Shown here piece by piece: positions 54,456-64,000 of a stretch of DNA of 64,000 nt; within the stretch, counting starts at the first letter, position 1; each line of letters starts with the position of its first letter. The notes under the pieces are model-generated. The model made no database searches and was not told the origin of the DNA. It saw only the letters and a program-made list of their open reading frames with translations. The translations under genes and the position numbers were made by a program. Location: assembly GCF_963678635.1 (NCBI RefSeq), contig NC_087066.1, positions 61,494,054-61,558,053 of the forward strand, given 5' to 3'. The DNA is from Symsagittifera roscoffensis (Eukaryota; Xenacoelomorpha; Acoela; Convolutidae).

Positions 54456-56200
54456 AACGTAATTATGCAGTAAAACTGACTCTGACGCTAAACAAATAAA
54501 CACCCGAGAACTTTTCGCATTGTACCTTGATTGTCAAAACAACCTCTATGAAGTAGACTCATTAGGAAAAATATACTTAAAACAGTACCATTCTCGTCAT
54601 GGATAAAAAACAAAACAGAACAGACATCTAATCGAAAACCACGCCGAAATAACTTATTCCATTGATAGAAAAGGAAAAACTAACAGCAGCCATAAATTAG
54701 CTAGCCCCCCCATTTGAACAACAAAATATAAAATCAATAAGATATTTAATTTACAAGACCCCTTGGATAACATACCTCTCTCAAGAAATGAAATTCAATA
54801 TATTTTTCTCCCAAACAAAGAAACACTGACGCTTCAGTTTTCACAAAAAAGACTAAAATCTTGACGCTTTCATCCAACAAATCAAACCTTGGCTTGAATG
54901 TAAAACAAAACCAGTAAAAGCCGATATAACAATCCTAAGAAGTAAAACTTTACTTCGATTTTTCCGAAAATTTATAAGTACGACAATAAACAAAAACACT
55001 GACTTCTTAAAAACTGACTTTCTTGAAACAAAAAAACTTGCCTCCCACAAAGCTAATTTTTATTTGCATTTCACGTTTGACATTCTTTACATACAAAAGG
55101 ATAAGCAAGATCAGAAAAACCTATTCAAATTTCACTCAAAATTTTTATTTTCCAAATGAACCAATATGGATAAAAGTACTATGCAAAAATGCATAACAAT
55201 TCAATTAAGCAAACCATTTCCCCAACGGAAAAACAAAATTTCAATTGACAAAGACTTTATATCAATCACAGAGTCTCATTTGATACCAAAGGTCCTATAT
55301 CACCCTCCTCAGAAGGCATTTCATATATAATGGTAATAATAGATACATTTACACACTACATAGCACTCAACACTATAAATCACTGCAATGCTTATTTTGC
55401 TTATGCAACACAACACGAACACTGGACAACAAAATTTGGACTACCAGAAATCCTTGTCACAGACATTGGAACAGAGTTTATAAATAATGAAATCATCACA
55501 TTATGTCACCTCTAAAATATCGAACATACACCTACATCAATCCATGCCCCATGTGCAAATCGAATAGTTGAAGGCATGAACCGTTCACTGCAAGAATACC
55601 TCCGATGTATCAGAAACAGAGATTATGAAAAATACACCGAACTGACAACAGACGTACGTGAAGTTATTCCCATTAGCATATAATACTCAAATCACAAAAC
55701 TTTTGTACTATCACCATATGAAATGGTTTTGAGCTAAAAACCACGAAAACCAATAATGTTCACAGCAAATTCCTCAAAGAACGCACAAAGTAACTGTCAA
55801 CATCATAAAAATTCACTTTGTTATAATGTACCTTTTCACACCCATGACGAAAAACATTTTCACCATCTACAAATTATAAAATTAGGCTGTGCAACCCATA
55901 CCGAATGGTTTTTAAACCGAGATAAAAACATAACGAAACTTGTCAAAAAAATTGCAAAGAAATTGTTACAAAGACAAATTTTTTCTGTCTGAATTATCTT
56001 CACGTTTTCTTACCAGCATCAAACCTAAAAGTAGGAACATTTGTTCTAATCCCAAATTTCATTAGTACAAAAAGAAATCTCGAAAAGCTACAATTTATTC
56101 TACAAAGGTCATTTCAAATTAAAGAAACACCTACAGACGTCACATGTAAATTTAAAGATCACAAAAATAAGTAATAATACAGCACAGGAACAATCTTTTA
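54456..56200 (+). pseudogene. pol: Integrase (copy 3): N-terminal part, catalytic core, GPY/F
   Basis: The part near 54460-54600 matches the short piece kept by copy 1. The catalytic core is visible: VIIDTFTHYIALNTIN (first Asp, near 55342), ILVTDIGTEFINNEII (second Asp, near 55460) and then, in another frame, NRIVEGMNRSLQEYLR (Glu, near 55560). PRKPIMFTANSSKNAQSN follows near 55745, and a degraded GPY/F zone near 56100. So all three acidic residues are still present in fragments. Frameshifts prevent any product. Confidence 0.85.
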
Positions 56201-56229
56201 CCCTACTACTGAAAGAAAAACGCCCTTCG

Positions 56230-57640
56230 CGAATTATCACTATTATACTTCTTCTCAAGACAACATTTTGTTAACAAAATGACAGAAAATAACGTAAAAC
56301 ATGAAACAACAAACTCTGATGTTCTACCTTAATTATCATTTAGGTAGAGATAATTCCAAAAATTCCATTTTTTGGAGATAACTCCAAAAAATTAGCAGAA
56401 AAGTCTCAAAAACAAATAGGTCAGAAACATAGACTTAATCGTAAACTACAAGAAAAAACCCTCATACCCGAAATTTAAAAAAATTACAATAAAATCACTC
56501 ATCTCGCCCTAGAAATCAACCTAGAAAAGATTATAAAGTCTTCAATCTACAATCTAAATTATTAAAGAAAGTAGAATTTCAGAAACCACTTTGATTATTT
56601 CGAAAACATTAATAACATTTTTAATAAAGACTTTAAGTAATTTTTAATTACAAACATTCATTATCCTCTCAAATTAACTAGTTCCAATTCAGCCAATCAA
56701 AATGGTTTAATATAATCTCAATTCATACGGTTTTTTATCTAGTTCAAGTTGTAGAAATATCGGCTAATAACAACGCCACGATTATTAGCCGATATATCTA
56801 CAACTTGAACTAGATGTAAAACTATAACTCAAAGACATTCAGGTCAAAATTAAACACTACCCTTCTACTTGACAACTTTAAAAAAATCAAATAGAAGTTG
56901 CAACACTCTTCTATCAATCAGCACAAAAATCGAAAATTTTATCCAAACTTATACCCAGCAAATTCGCAAGAGAAAAAAATTAAGCTAGTCTAAAAATGAA
57001 ATCCGACATGACCACTTAGCCTGAAGTCGTTCTACCTCCAAATATCCCCTAACCATCCTGCAAATACAAACTACGAATTAGAAAGCTTACACCTAAATAT
57101 CCAGACTTTCTTTCACGCGAAACTCCTCATACCCAAGCCTTTTGTCATAAATCGATGAACAGTTTGACCACATTTTTACTCGGAAAAAAAAACTAAAATT
57201 AATTCGACAAGCAAATTCGAAATTTTTTTCCATCTCAGTAAAACAAATAAAACTCTTCATTTCAATTCTTCCTTCTAATTTTTCGACACTTTTTCAACTT
57301 CGCACATTTCTCGTACCTTATTTTTTAGAACCAGCAATCTTCTTTTTTCCTTTTTTTTGCAGTCAATTCCTTTTTATCTGTTGCCTTGTACAAACCGAAC
57401 TTTATTTCTCCAAATTCATTGACCACCTGATCAGGTACGAATCTTGAAAGTTTCATAAAAGATACAAAGTTTAATGAGCAGGACAAATATTCTTATTCTT
57501 CTCAGAGTTTTCTGACTTTTCTCGTTTCTTTCATTTTAACAATCCTTAAATGCATAAAGAAAGCAATAATTACTTTGAATTAGCAGATTTGTGGGAGATT
57601 AATTTAAAGAACACAAGCTTAAATAAATCAAGCATATAAA
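56230..57640 (+). other. Pol-env spacer of copy 3
   Basis: Counterpart of 35290-36344 with little conservation and no clear gene; contains the hairpin at 56737-56816. Confidence 0.4.
56737..56816. repeat. Hairpin, ~34-base arms
   Basis: tctagttcaagttgtaga and atatcggctaata are mirrored by tattagccgatat and tctacaacttgaactaga; loop about 12 bases; one mismatch. It lies between pol and env in copy 3 and has no visible partner in copy 1, so it is probably a later event. Confidence 0.85.
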
Positions 57641-59548
57641 CATTTCAAAGTTGCTAATCCACACCCTATTAAAGATTACCCACCAACCACTACATCCCAA
57701 GTTTCCCGACAACACCAACTCAAGCCAAACAAACCATCCCCAATCATCTACACGTATCCCACTCGTAGAGTACCCTAATACATTTGAAGAGAGACACGCA
57801 TCACTATCCGAACCAATAATACCAGCCATTCGTCAAGCACCCCTAAGTGAACCACAGCACGAGCCAACATATTGCATCTACCCCCCATTTCAGCAAGACT
57901 TCAACAGAACCAGACATCCAAGCCAAAACTAAAATTTTACCACTACAATCGATTCACCCACGCTGAAATCGAAACCTTACAACACCAAGAGTTCATCTAA
58001 CATACCCTCACCACCAACATCGACCCCTCTAAATCTTTCTAGTAATACAATACAAAGCACCCCTCTATCACTTCAAAAAACTTCGCAACAAAATACTCCA
58101 AATTTTCCATCAGAATCTTTAGGTCCAACACCAACTTCTAAACAAATTCGTGAAAATCCCTTTAATCCCCCTACTTCATCACACAGATTCCACATTGGAT
58201 GACACAAATAGTATCTCAAGTAAAACCAAATTGAGTTAATGATCCAAAAGACATTCCATCGGACACCTTTTTACCACAACCAGAAAAACTATCACTTCCA
58301 TCAACACCCTCAGTCACAGGTCAAACACTATCAGCTACTATCCGTACAAGTTTTCCGTGTCAATTAGACGATAGATATCGTGAACTACAAAGTACAAATA
58401 CACCCCTACGCTTAGATTGGAACTTCTTTGTAGCACCTTTTCCCTTTTTGGCCACCACCTCGATAGCAATCGACTCCATAATTGGGCACTCAAAAATCTA
58501 CAATATTGACACGACATTGACAAGGACATACAAGAACATAATTTCCAAATCCTCACCCAACTTAATTTAACCCTTAAATTCAAAACAAATAATAGTTTAG
58601 TACAGCATCCATTACCACTATCCCCATCGAATATAAGCGCTCAATCTTTGCCCCCTTCAGTTATTACAACAGATTATCTACAAATACGATAGATATGCAA
58701 CAAAGGCAACTGGCTAGAAAACATTCTATAACCCTTTTTCAGGATTATCAAAGACATAAATCTTTTAAAAGTTTTTCTTATCAAAACTCTTTCCCTCGTG
58801 TACTTCTAGAATCCATACCACCTCCGAATCCTTGCCCCTGAACAGGACCACAAGAATCCTTGTTACGCATTTTGATTGTAAAGATAATCAACAAAAATAA
58901 CTTCATAAATATTCAATTAATCGATGCGAATCTGAACCACAAGACATTGAATCGACAACTACATTAGCTACACTTTACGAAAAAGCACGAGCTACAGCTC
59001 TAACGGGATTTAAATTTACAGTAAAATTCTCAGAAAAAAAAGAATATTGTTCGCAAGTTTCAAACAGCAAAAAATAGACTAGATCATGAATCCTTTTCCT
59101 AAAGTAATATTGAACGACTTTTACATCCTAACCACGAAGATTGTAAAATGAACTACAACGTTTAAAGATAGTCACAAATAAAATCACAAATCGTAAATTG
59201 GTAAGTTTTCCAATCTTTCCAGACTCGGCCCACAAGCTTCAAACAGCAATGAAAATAGACTAGATCATGAATCTTTTTCCCAACAAAATATCGAACGCTT
59301 TTTAGATCCTAACCCCGAAGATTGTAAAAGGAACCACAAGGTTTAAAGATAGTCACAAATAAAAGCACAAGTCGTAAATTGGTAAAATTTCAAGTCTTTC
59401 CAGACTCGGCCCAAGTACAATTAACACGAGATTTAAAAGATGATACAATACTGTGTCAAGGAATCCGCTTGCCTTGAAAAAACGATCAAGGAAATTGCGA
59501 TCCCTCTGCGCAAACACAGGCAACCATAGTTTGGTTCCCTAAAAACAC
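57641..59548 (+). pseudogene. env-like gene, N-terminal part (copy 3)
   Basis: The Pro/Ser/Thr-rich start is open at 57651-57932. VQHPLPLSPSNISAQSLPPS near 58600 matches copy 1 near 34730. A Thr/Phe-rich piece around 59000 (ATALTGFKFTVKFSEKKEY) matches copy 1 near 34340. Contains a local duplication at 59056-59413. Confidence 0.6.
59056..59413 (+). repeat. Local ~180-base tandem duplication inside env of copy 3
   Basis: Words caaacagcaa, aatagactagatcatgaat, cgaagattgtaaaa and tttccagactcggccca occur twice, about 183 bases apart. Copy 1 has only one such unit, so the duplication is private to copy 3. Confidence 0.85.
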
Positions 59549-60600
59549 TTGTACCACATTGAAATTCATGCAAGAATGATAAAACTTTACAAAAACAACT
59601 CTTTCGAATCAATACCTTTCGACAAAATCAACCCTGACAGAATCAGATCAAGCCCACAGAAATATAAAAATATAGATGGTATCAAAAATAAACCAATTCA
59701 AATCTATCCTGAAACGGAAGTATCATTTTATTATTAAAACATAATACTCAGAAACTCGTGTAGAATACGAAAAAGGTTTCGAATTGAAAAGAGGTAAATT
59801 AATTAATGATGAAGCACATTCATCTCAAAATAGAGAAGACAAAAAATTTTACTTGTTAGTAACTATTTACAAAAAAACCGGAAACAACGGAGGGACATTT
59901 CATCCAAAAAAGGAAGATAATACACGATTACAGGAATTTTCAATAAATGATTAACCCCTATTTTGGCGCAATCCACTACGATATTTATCTTGATATGAAA
60001 AAAAAATCACCTGAGAGCATACGCACAATCGCTCAAAATCCTAACATTGACCTTAAATCAATAGGTTTTTTTTCTAAATCCAACAAAAAACATCACTTTA
60101 GAACGCAACAATTCCAAGAACTCCTCACTAAAACGGATAAATTACAAAGACAGTCAATTGACCAAAACTTACGAAAATTAGCTACAACAGCAGCTTTTTC
60201 TGACATCTACCAGCAAGGCTGTAGTGGATACTTCAAAGATTTTAGAGACTATATATGTCTCAACTGAGAAAAAACCCGTCCACAAAATATTTTACTAGTT
60301 AATATTTTTTTGTTTCATAAATATCAAAAACAAACTCCTAGCTTTTCTACAATGGCCCTGATACATATTGAATGCAAAAATTATTTTATTGGATTTCTCT
60401 TTTATTTCTTTAAAGGAAACTATAATCCATGCGTAAAACATACACAAGTGAATAGACAGGCAAGCGTAGCACGCATTTTATTTGAATGACCTTTTGAATA
60501 ATTTCCACTTTTTTTAACAAAAATTCTTCTAGACGCTCAGATTAGCTAAATAAATAGAAGTTTATCTACAAAACCAAATAGGTATGATTATCCACAAGAT
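59549..60600 (+). pseudogene. env-like gene, C-terminal part (copy 3)
   Basis: IHARMIKLYKNNSFESIPFD near 59560 matches copy 1 33750. At 59947-60267 an open stretch goes from FGAIHYDIYLD directly to KSPESIRTIAQNPNIDLKSI; copy 1 has about 440 more bases between these, so this copy has an internal deletion. Degraded hydrophobic stretches follow to about 60530. Confidence 0.65.
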
Positions 60601-60856
60601 AACACAAAGACAACATCTACAGCACCACCATATTTACACAAATTACATAATAACCACCGTACATCTTCAGTTGCACAAAGTTATAAGCATACACTTCCGA
60701 TCGCCGAACACTTGCTCCAAACTAGTATTTCACAACGAAGACCAATATCTAACATAACTTTCCAACAACCGAAAATTGATGATACAAATGAACAAATTGT
60801 AGAACAACCACACCTGAAAACTTTCGCTCTCAAAGCAATCACCTTTTTAGCCCACG

Positions 60857-62460
60857 TTGAGCCAACAAATTGGATCCCTCAACCGTTCTCTTTCCTATCC
60901 ATCGAAATACCAACGCCAAAATTCCCTCATTCCAGTTTCAGACCTCACCTCTCCTTCCCTACCCAGTTTTTCTTCTAACTCACCAGGCATGGACTCAGAC
61001 GATTCAACTCAAACAGCTTCTAATACAATTTCTAATTTAAAAAGTTCTAACAAGAAGCTGAAAAAAGAAACCCCCGACGAATTCCCTGATTTCTAACCTA
61101 GCCCTACTAATTTTTCTCAACCACCTTTCCAGCCTAAAACTCCCTGTATCCCGGATGAACCATATCCTTCTCCCTCCTCGATGTCAAGGGCTACCCCTAT
61201 CCTCTCCGCTCTGTCAACTAACGAACGCGATGCACACAGCCCTATCACAGATGATCAATTTGAGCATGATTTAAATAACTTGATAACTAGTCAACAACAA
61301 ATTCAAGTCACAAATAACTCAATAAAATTTCACCAACTAACTCATTCAACTTCAACTTCCGAATCTTCTACTCCCTCAGTTCATGTTGCAACCACACGAT
61401 CTCAAAAAGTTTTTATGATAGGCAAGCACCCTAACACTACACCTCAGTTCCTTATTAGACGCCCACGATCATCCGGACTTTATTGCCATCATACTCAACA
61501 CACTAATACTCCGAATTCCCTCATTTAAAACTTACCTTTTCCTCCTCAATATACTAACTACAATTCCGTTAATTAAACCCATCGACCTACACCATATGTC
61601 GATGAAGATACCCTACTCCCTACTCTATCCTGGATCTCTTATTACAAATTAACTAGCCGACTAAAAGTTCCAGTAAAAAACTACCCGTCAATAACGAAGT
61701 TATAAACCAAACACTCAGAGCATACAAACGTTTCATAGTCACCAAAGCAATTCGACTTTACCTTAACCATTATGACCACATTGTCATCAGATATATGGAA
61801 GATTCCCCGTATGACGATGATCCAAACAATAACCCCAACTAAATTGAATTTTTTTTTTATAAAATCAGAATATATATTCCATCTTGATAGCACTAACGAA
61901 AATTTGACCATATCATAGATCTCGCACTATAAAGCACTAGAGCTTATAAGCTTTTCTTTAATAAATTCAATCACTTCACACTCACAATTAACTTCCTCAC
62001 ACCGAAGGAAAGACATACTTTCTGTTCACACAAAATCTTGTTAAAAATAAAACTAACCCACACGTACAGTTATTATGAACTTAAACAAAGACACTACATC
62101 ATACATAGTTCTGCATTCCGTAACCCACACCATCGGTTTATGTTTATGAACTCAAAATACACATCACCTTTTTCCTTAATTTTCACATACTGCATCAAAT
62201 CAATAACTTGCAAGGCATCCTCAGAAATTACGATTCTATTCGACAGATGTAAGTATTTTGCCCACTGACTACCACTTTCCCAGTAGACGACGCACGACCC
62301 ATCATCATTGCCCAAGAATATATACAGCCAATTGAAGTAGCCCTACAAGAAAATATCCACCGCACTAAATTTAATCACAACTTTAATGACCTTATTCAAA
62401 ATACTAACCATGAATTTTCAGTTACCACCAAAGAACTAGATATCGTAATTCGCACGCTTG
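60857..62460 (+). pseudogene. ORF4 of copy 3
   Basis: Same start as copy 1 (MSQQIGSLNRSLS). Open at 60857-61096 and 61181-61528, Ser/Thr-rich, then broken; the conserved C-terminal string RFMFMNSKYTSPFSLIFTYC lies near 62134-62193. Conservation is strongest there, which marks the likely folded domain. Confidence 0.6.
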
Positions 62461-63130
62461 CTAAGTTTTAGTTTCATCCGACGCCATTAAAACTAATTTC
62501 CCCATGGAATTTTCCCTGAACCTGACCCCTCGTAAAAATAAATTTTATTATTATCACTAAAACAAAACAATAAGACACTCATCAGTCTTACACGTGTGTT
62601 TGACATTTCTTTCTAGATTTCACCAGGCACTCATCTAAAAGAAAAACAAAAACAAAAATAAAAATTTCTTCTTCAATTTTAGAATTTTATCTTTGATCTG
62701 TTTTTGATAAAATCTGTTTTGATAAGAGGACACAACCAAAAACAAAAAAGAAAAACACCTGATAAAATAGAACAAAAAATTGAACACAAAAAGAGACTCT
62801 GATCAAAGAGACGGTAAAATTATACTCCCTTCTGGCCTCACCCACAAGAACTACGTCGCTCGAAGTACATGCGCTCATCATGTGCTACGTCCCTGTTCCT
62901 CAATTTTTGCTAAAACTGGCTCCAGGGTGAGCAACTCTTTGAATAACCGAAATTAAATAAAAACCTTTTTTCGAAAACAACTAATATATATATCGCAATT
63001 AAAACTGATCTCACTAACAAGATGTAGATTAAAAAAAAGATATGTAAAAAACTTCTTAGAGCAAACGGAACGAGCAGCAAAGGAGATGAAAACTCGATGA
63101 CATTTCAACTCTCGAATGGCAAATCTATTT
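62461..63130 (+). other. Spacer between ORF4 and ORF5 (copy 3)
   Basis: Shorter than in copy 1. The word atactcccttctggcc near 62822 aligns with copy 1 near 29350. No gene. Confidence 0.4.
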
Positions 63131-63216
63131 GTTTGTTGCCGAGTCACAACCCTCACAGGATTTAAAGTATGGACCAAACATTGCAATAAAGGAGAACAAT
63201 GGCCAACTCAATGTTG
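63131..63216 (+). pseudogene. ORF5 of copy 3
   Basis: Reads VTTLTGFKVWTKHCNKGEQW then PTQC and a stop. Matches the copy 1 small ORF at G-F-x-V and Q-W-P-x-x-C with an 8-residue shorter middle. Confidence 0.4.
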
Positions 63217-63474
63217 ACTTCTCATACGGATCCTAGTCACTTGGCGCTTCACACAAAAGAAGCCAAACTCCATCTTTCACGTTGTCCCACTCTAGCTTAA
63301 CGAAATCAACACATCATTGCAGAGATCTGAAATTTTGACACGATCAACCCAACACGATCTAGCATTTATGAGAACTACTTCTGAAACACGAACACTTTCC
63401 CCCTTCTCTCTTTAAAATCATCTACTCCAAAACACGGACAACTGTCTCTCCCTCTTCTCTCACGTCTTACACCT

Positions 63475-63575
63475 ATCCGGCCGAAAATAAGATCGACGAA
63501 CAGACGGTGTACGAACAGACGGTGACGAACAGACGGTGTACCTTATTTGAAAGTACTCTATGAGTGAGCCACCCC
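63475..63575 (+). repeat. 3' LTR remnant of copy 3
   Basis: tatccggccgaaaataaga, gaacagacggtgtac and tactctatgag match the end of the copy 1 LTRs in reverse orientation. The word gaacagacggtg is present three times in a row here and once in the other LTRs, a local expansion. The upstream LTR part is not recognisable. Confidence 0.75.
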
Positions 63576-64000
63576 GGACATAAACTCAATTGGTTAAATT
63601 AGCCACACAACCAGAAATAAACGTTTTAGTTCTATTCAACCAGAATTATCCGTCGAACTTTCTATTTCACAAGCTCGATTTTTTAAGGTTTCTCTAAGGG
63701 TTCTGTGACGTGATACCAGATATGTCATAAATTTTCATGTAAGATTATCTTCGTCAGAAATGTTTCTCGAATAAGCTTATCTTTTTAGAAATTTGGCCAA
63801 CTGACCAATATGTCATAGATTTTCAGATAAAAATATCATTGTCATTCAAAATTCTCAAAGGATCTTTTTTAGGGATTTTGGCCAGGTGACCATTCAAAGG
63901 GTTTATTAAGTAATTTTTCTCTGACATCCTTCACTAATCAGACTTTTTTTTCTGAAGGCGCCTATGGGGCCAATATACAGATATTTTTTGAACATCTAGA
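63576..64000. other. No recognised feature
   Basis: Flank after copy 3. The words 'atatgtcata(a/g)attttca' near 63720 and 63809 repeat, followed by related text (aagggtttctaagg / ttttagggattttgg), giving a loose ~90-base direct repeat. No gene. Confidence 0.4.

Larger units (their letters stand above)
52936..63575 (+). mobile_element. Ty3/gypsy-type element of the same family, copy 3 (3' part)
   Basis: Collinear with copy 1 from the RT entry to the 3' LTR remnant, on the plus strand, without 5' LTR, gag or protease. Frames are broken every 50-100 codons. It keeps RNase H and the integrase core that copy 1 lost, but lacks a block of env that copy 1 has. The inferred full length of the family is therefore greater than copy 1. 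Confidence 0.9.

Overview
The window is AT-rich eukaryotic DNA, most likely from an invertebrate animal with a repeat-laden genome. It has no prokaryotic gene layout. Coding sequence appears only as short exons with GT/AG borders or as decayed retroelements, and there are long runs of satellite, minisatellite, SINE-like, LINE, hairpin and LTR-element sequence. I cannot name the species.

Layout. (1) 1-13965: a very large inverted repeat (arms 1-3445 and 3507-7612, 61-base spacer) whose outer part is also tandemly duplicated (about 5418-9672 and 9673-13965). The arms hold a 215-base tandem repeat, CCAT-rich blocks and GTAA-rich blocks. (2) 14.0-28.2 kb: unique-looking DNA holding three copies of a dispersed repeat ending in a 'ccgcccct' motif, poly-G and poly-C tracts, a dead jockey/CR1-type LINE (about 18300-20110), a tRNA-derived SINE head, a CA microsatellite, hairpins, and several short exon-like pieces that resemble an S1 (trypsin-like) serine-protease homologue lacking its catalytic His and Asp. 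(3) 28204-45101 (- strand): a 16.9-kb LTR retrotransposon, Ty3/gypsy type, with two 405/406-base LTRs, a 4-base TTGC target-site duplication and a primer-binding site. Its order is leader, gag, protease, RT, integrase end, env-like gene, a further long ORF, a small ORF, 3' LTR. It is inactivated by stops, frameshifts and deletions. (4) 45.1-49.1 kb: host-like DNA with a 33-base minisatellite, one good candidate terminal exon, a 0.2-kb inverted-repeat MITE and a ~360-base satellite with higher-order structure. (5) 49139-51966 (- strand): the 5' end of a second copy of the same retroelement family. (6) 51967-52935: a near-perfect 43-base-arm hairpin, a minisatellite and a 200-N assembly gap. (7) 52936-63575 (+ strand): a third, heavily decayed copy from RT to the 3' LTR remnant.

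How the parts fit. The three retroelement copies complement each other. The first lost RNase H and most of the integrase core; the third keeps these but lost a block of the env-like gene; the second keeps an open gag N-terminus. Together they imply an ancestral element of roughly 18-19 kb encoding Gag, PR-RT-RNaseH-IN, an envelope-like membrane protein and at least one additional protein between env and the 3' LTR. That extra coding region, and a hairpin in the LTR that keeps pairing through paired base changes, are the most novel points. No restored sequence is given here; only fragments as they stand are described.
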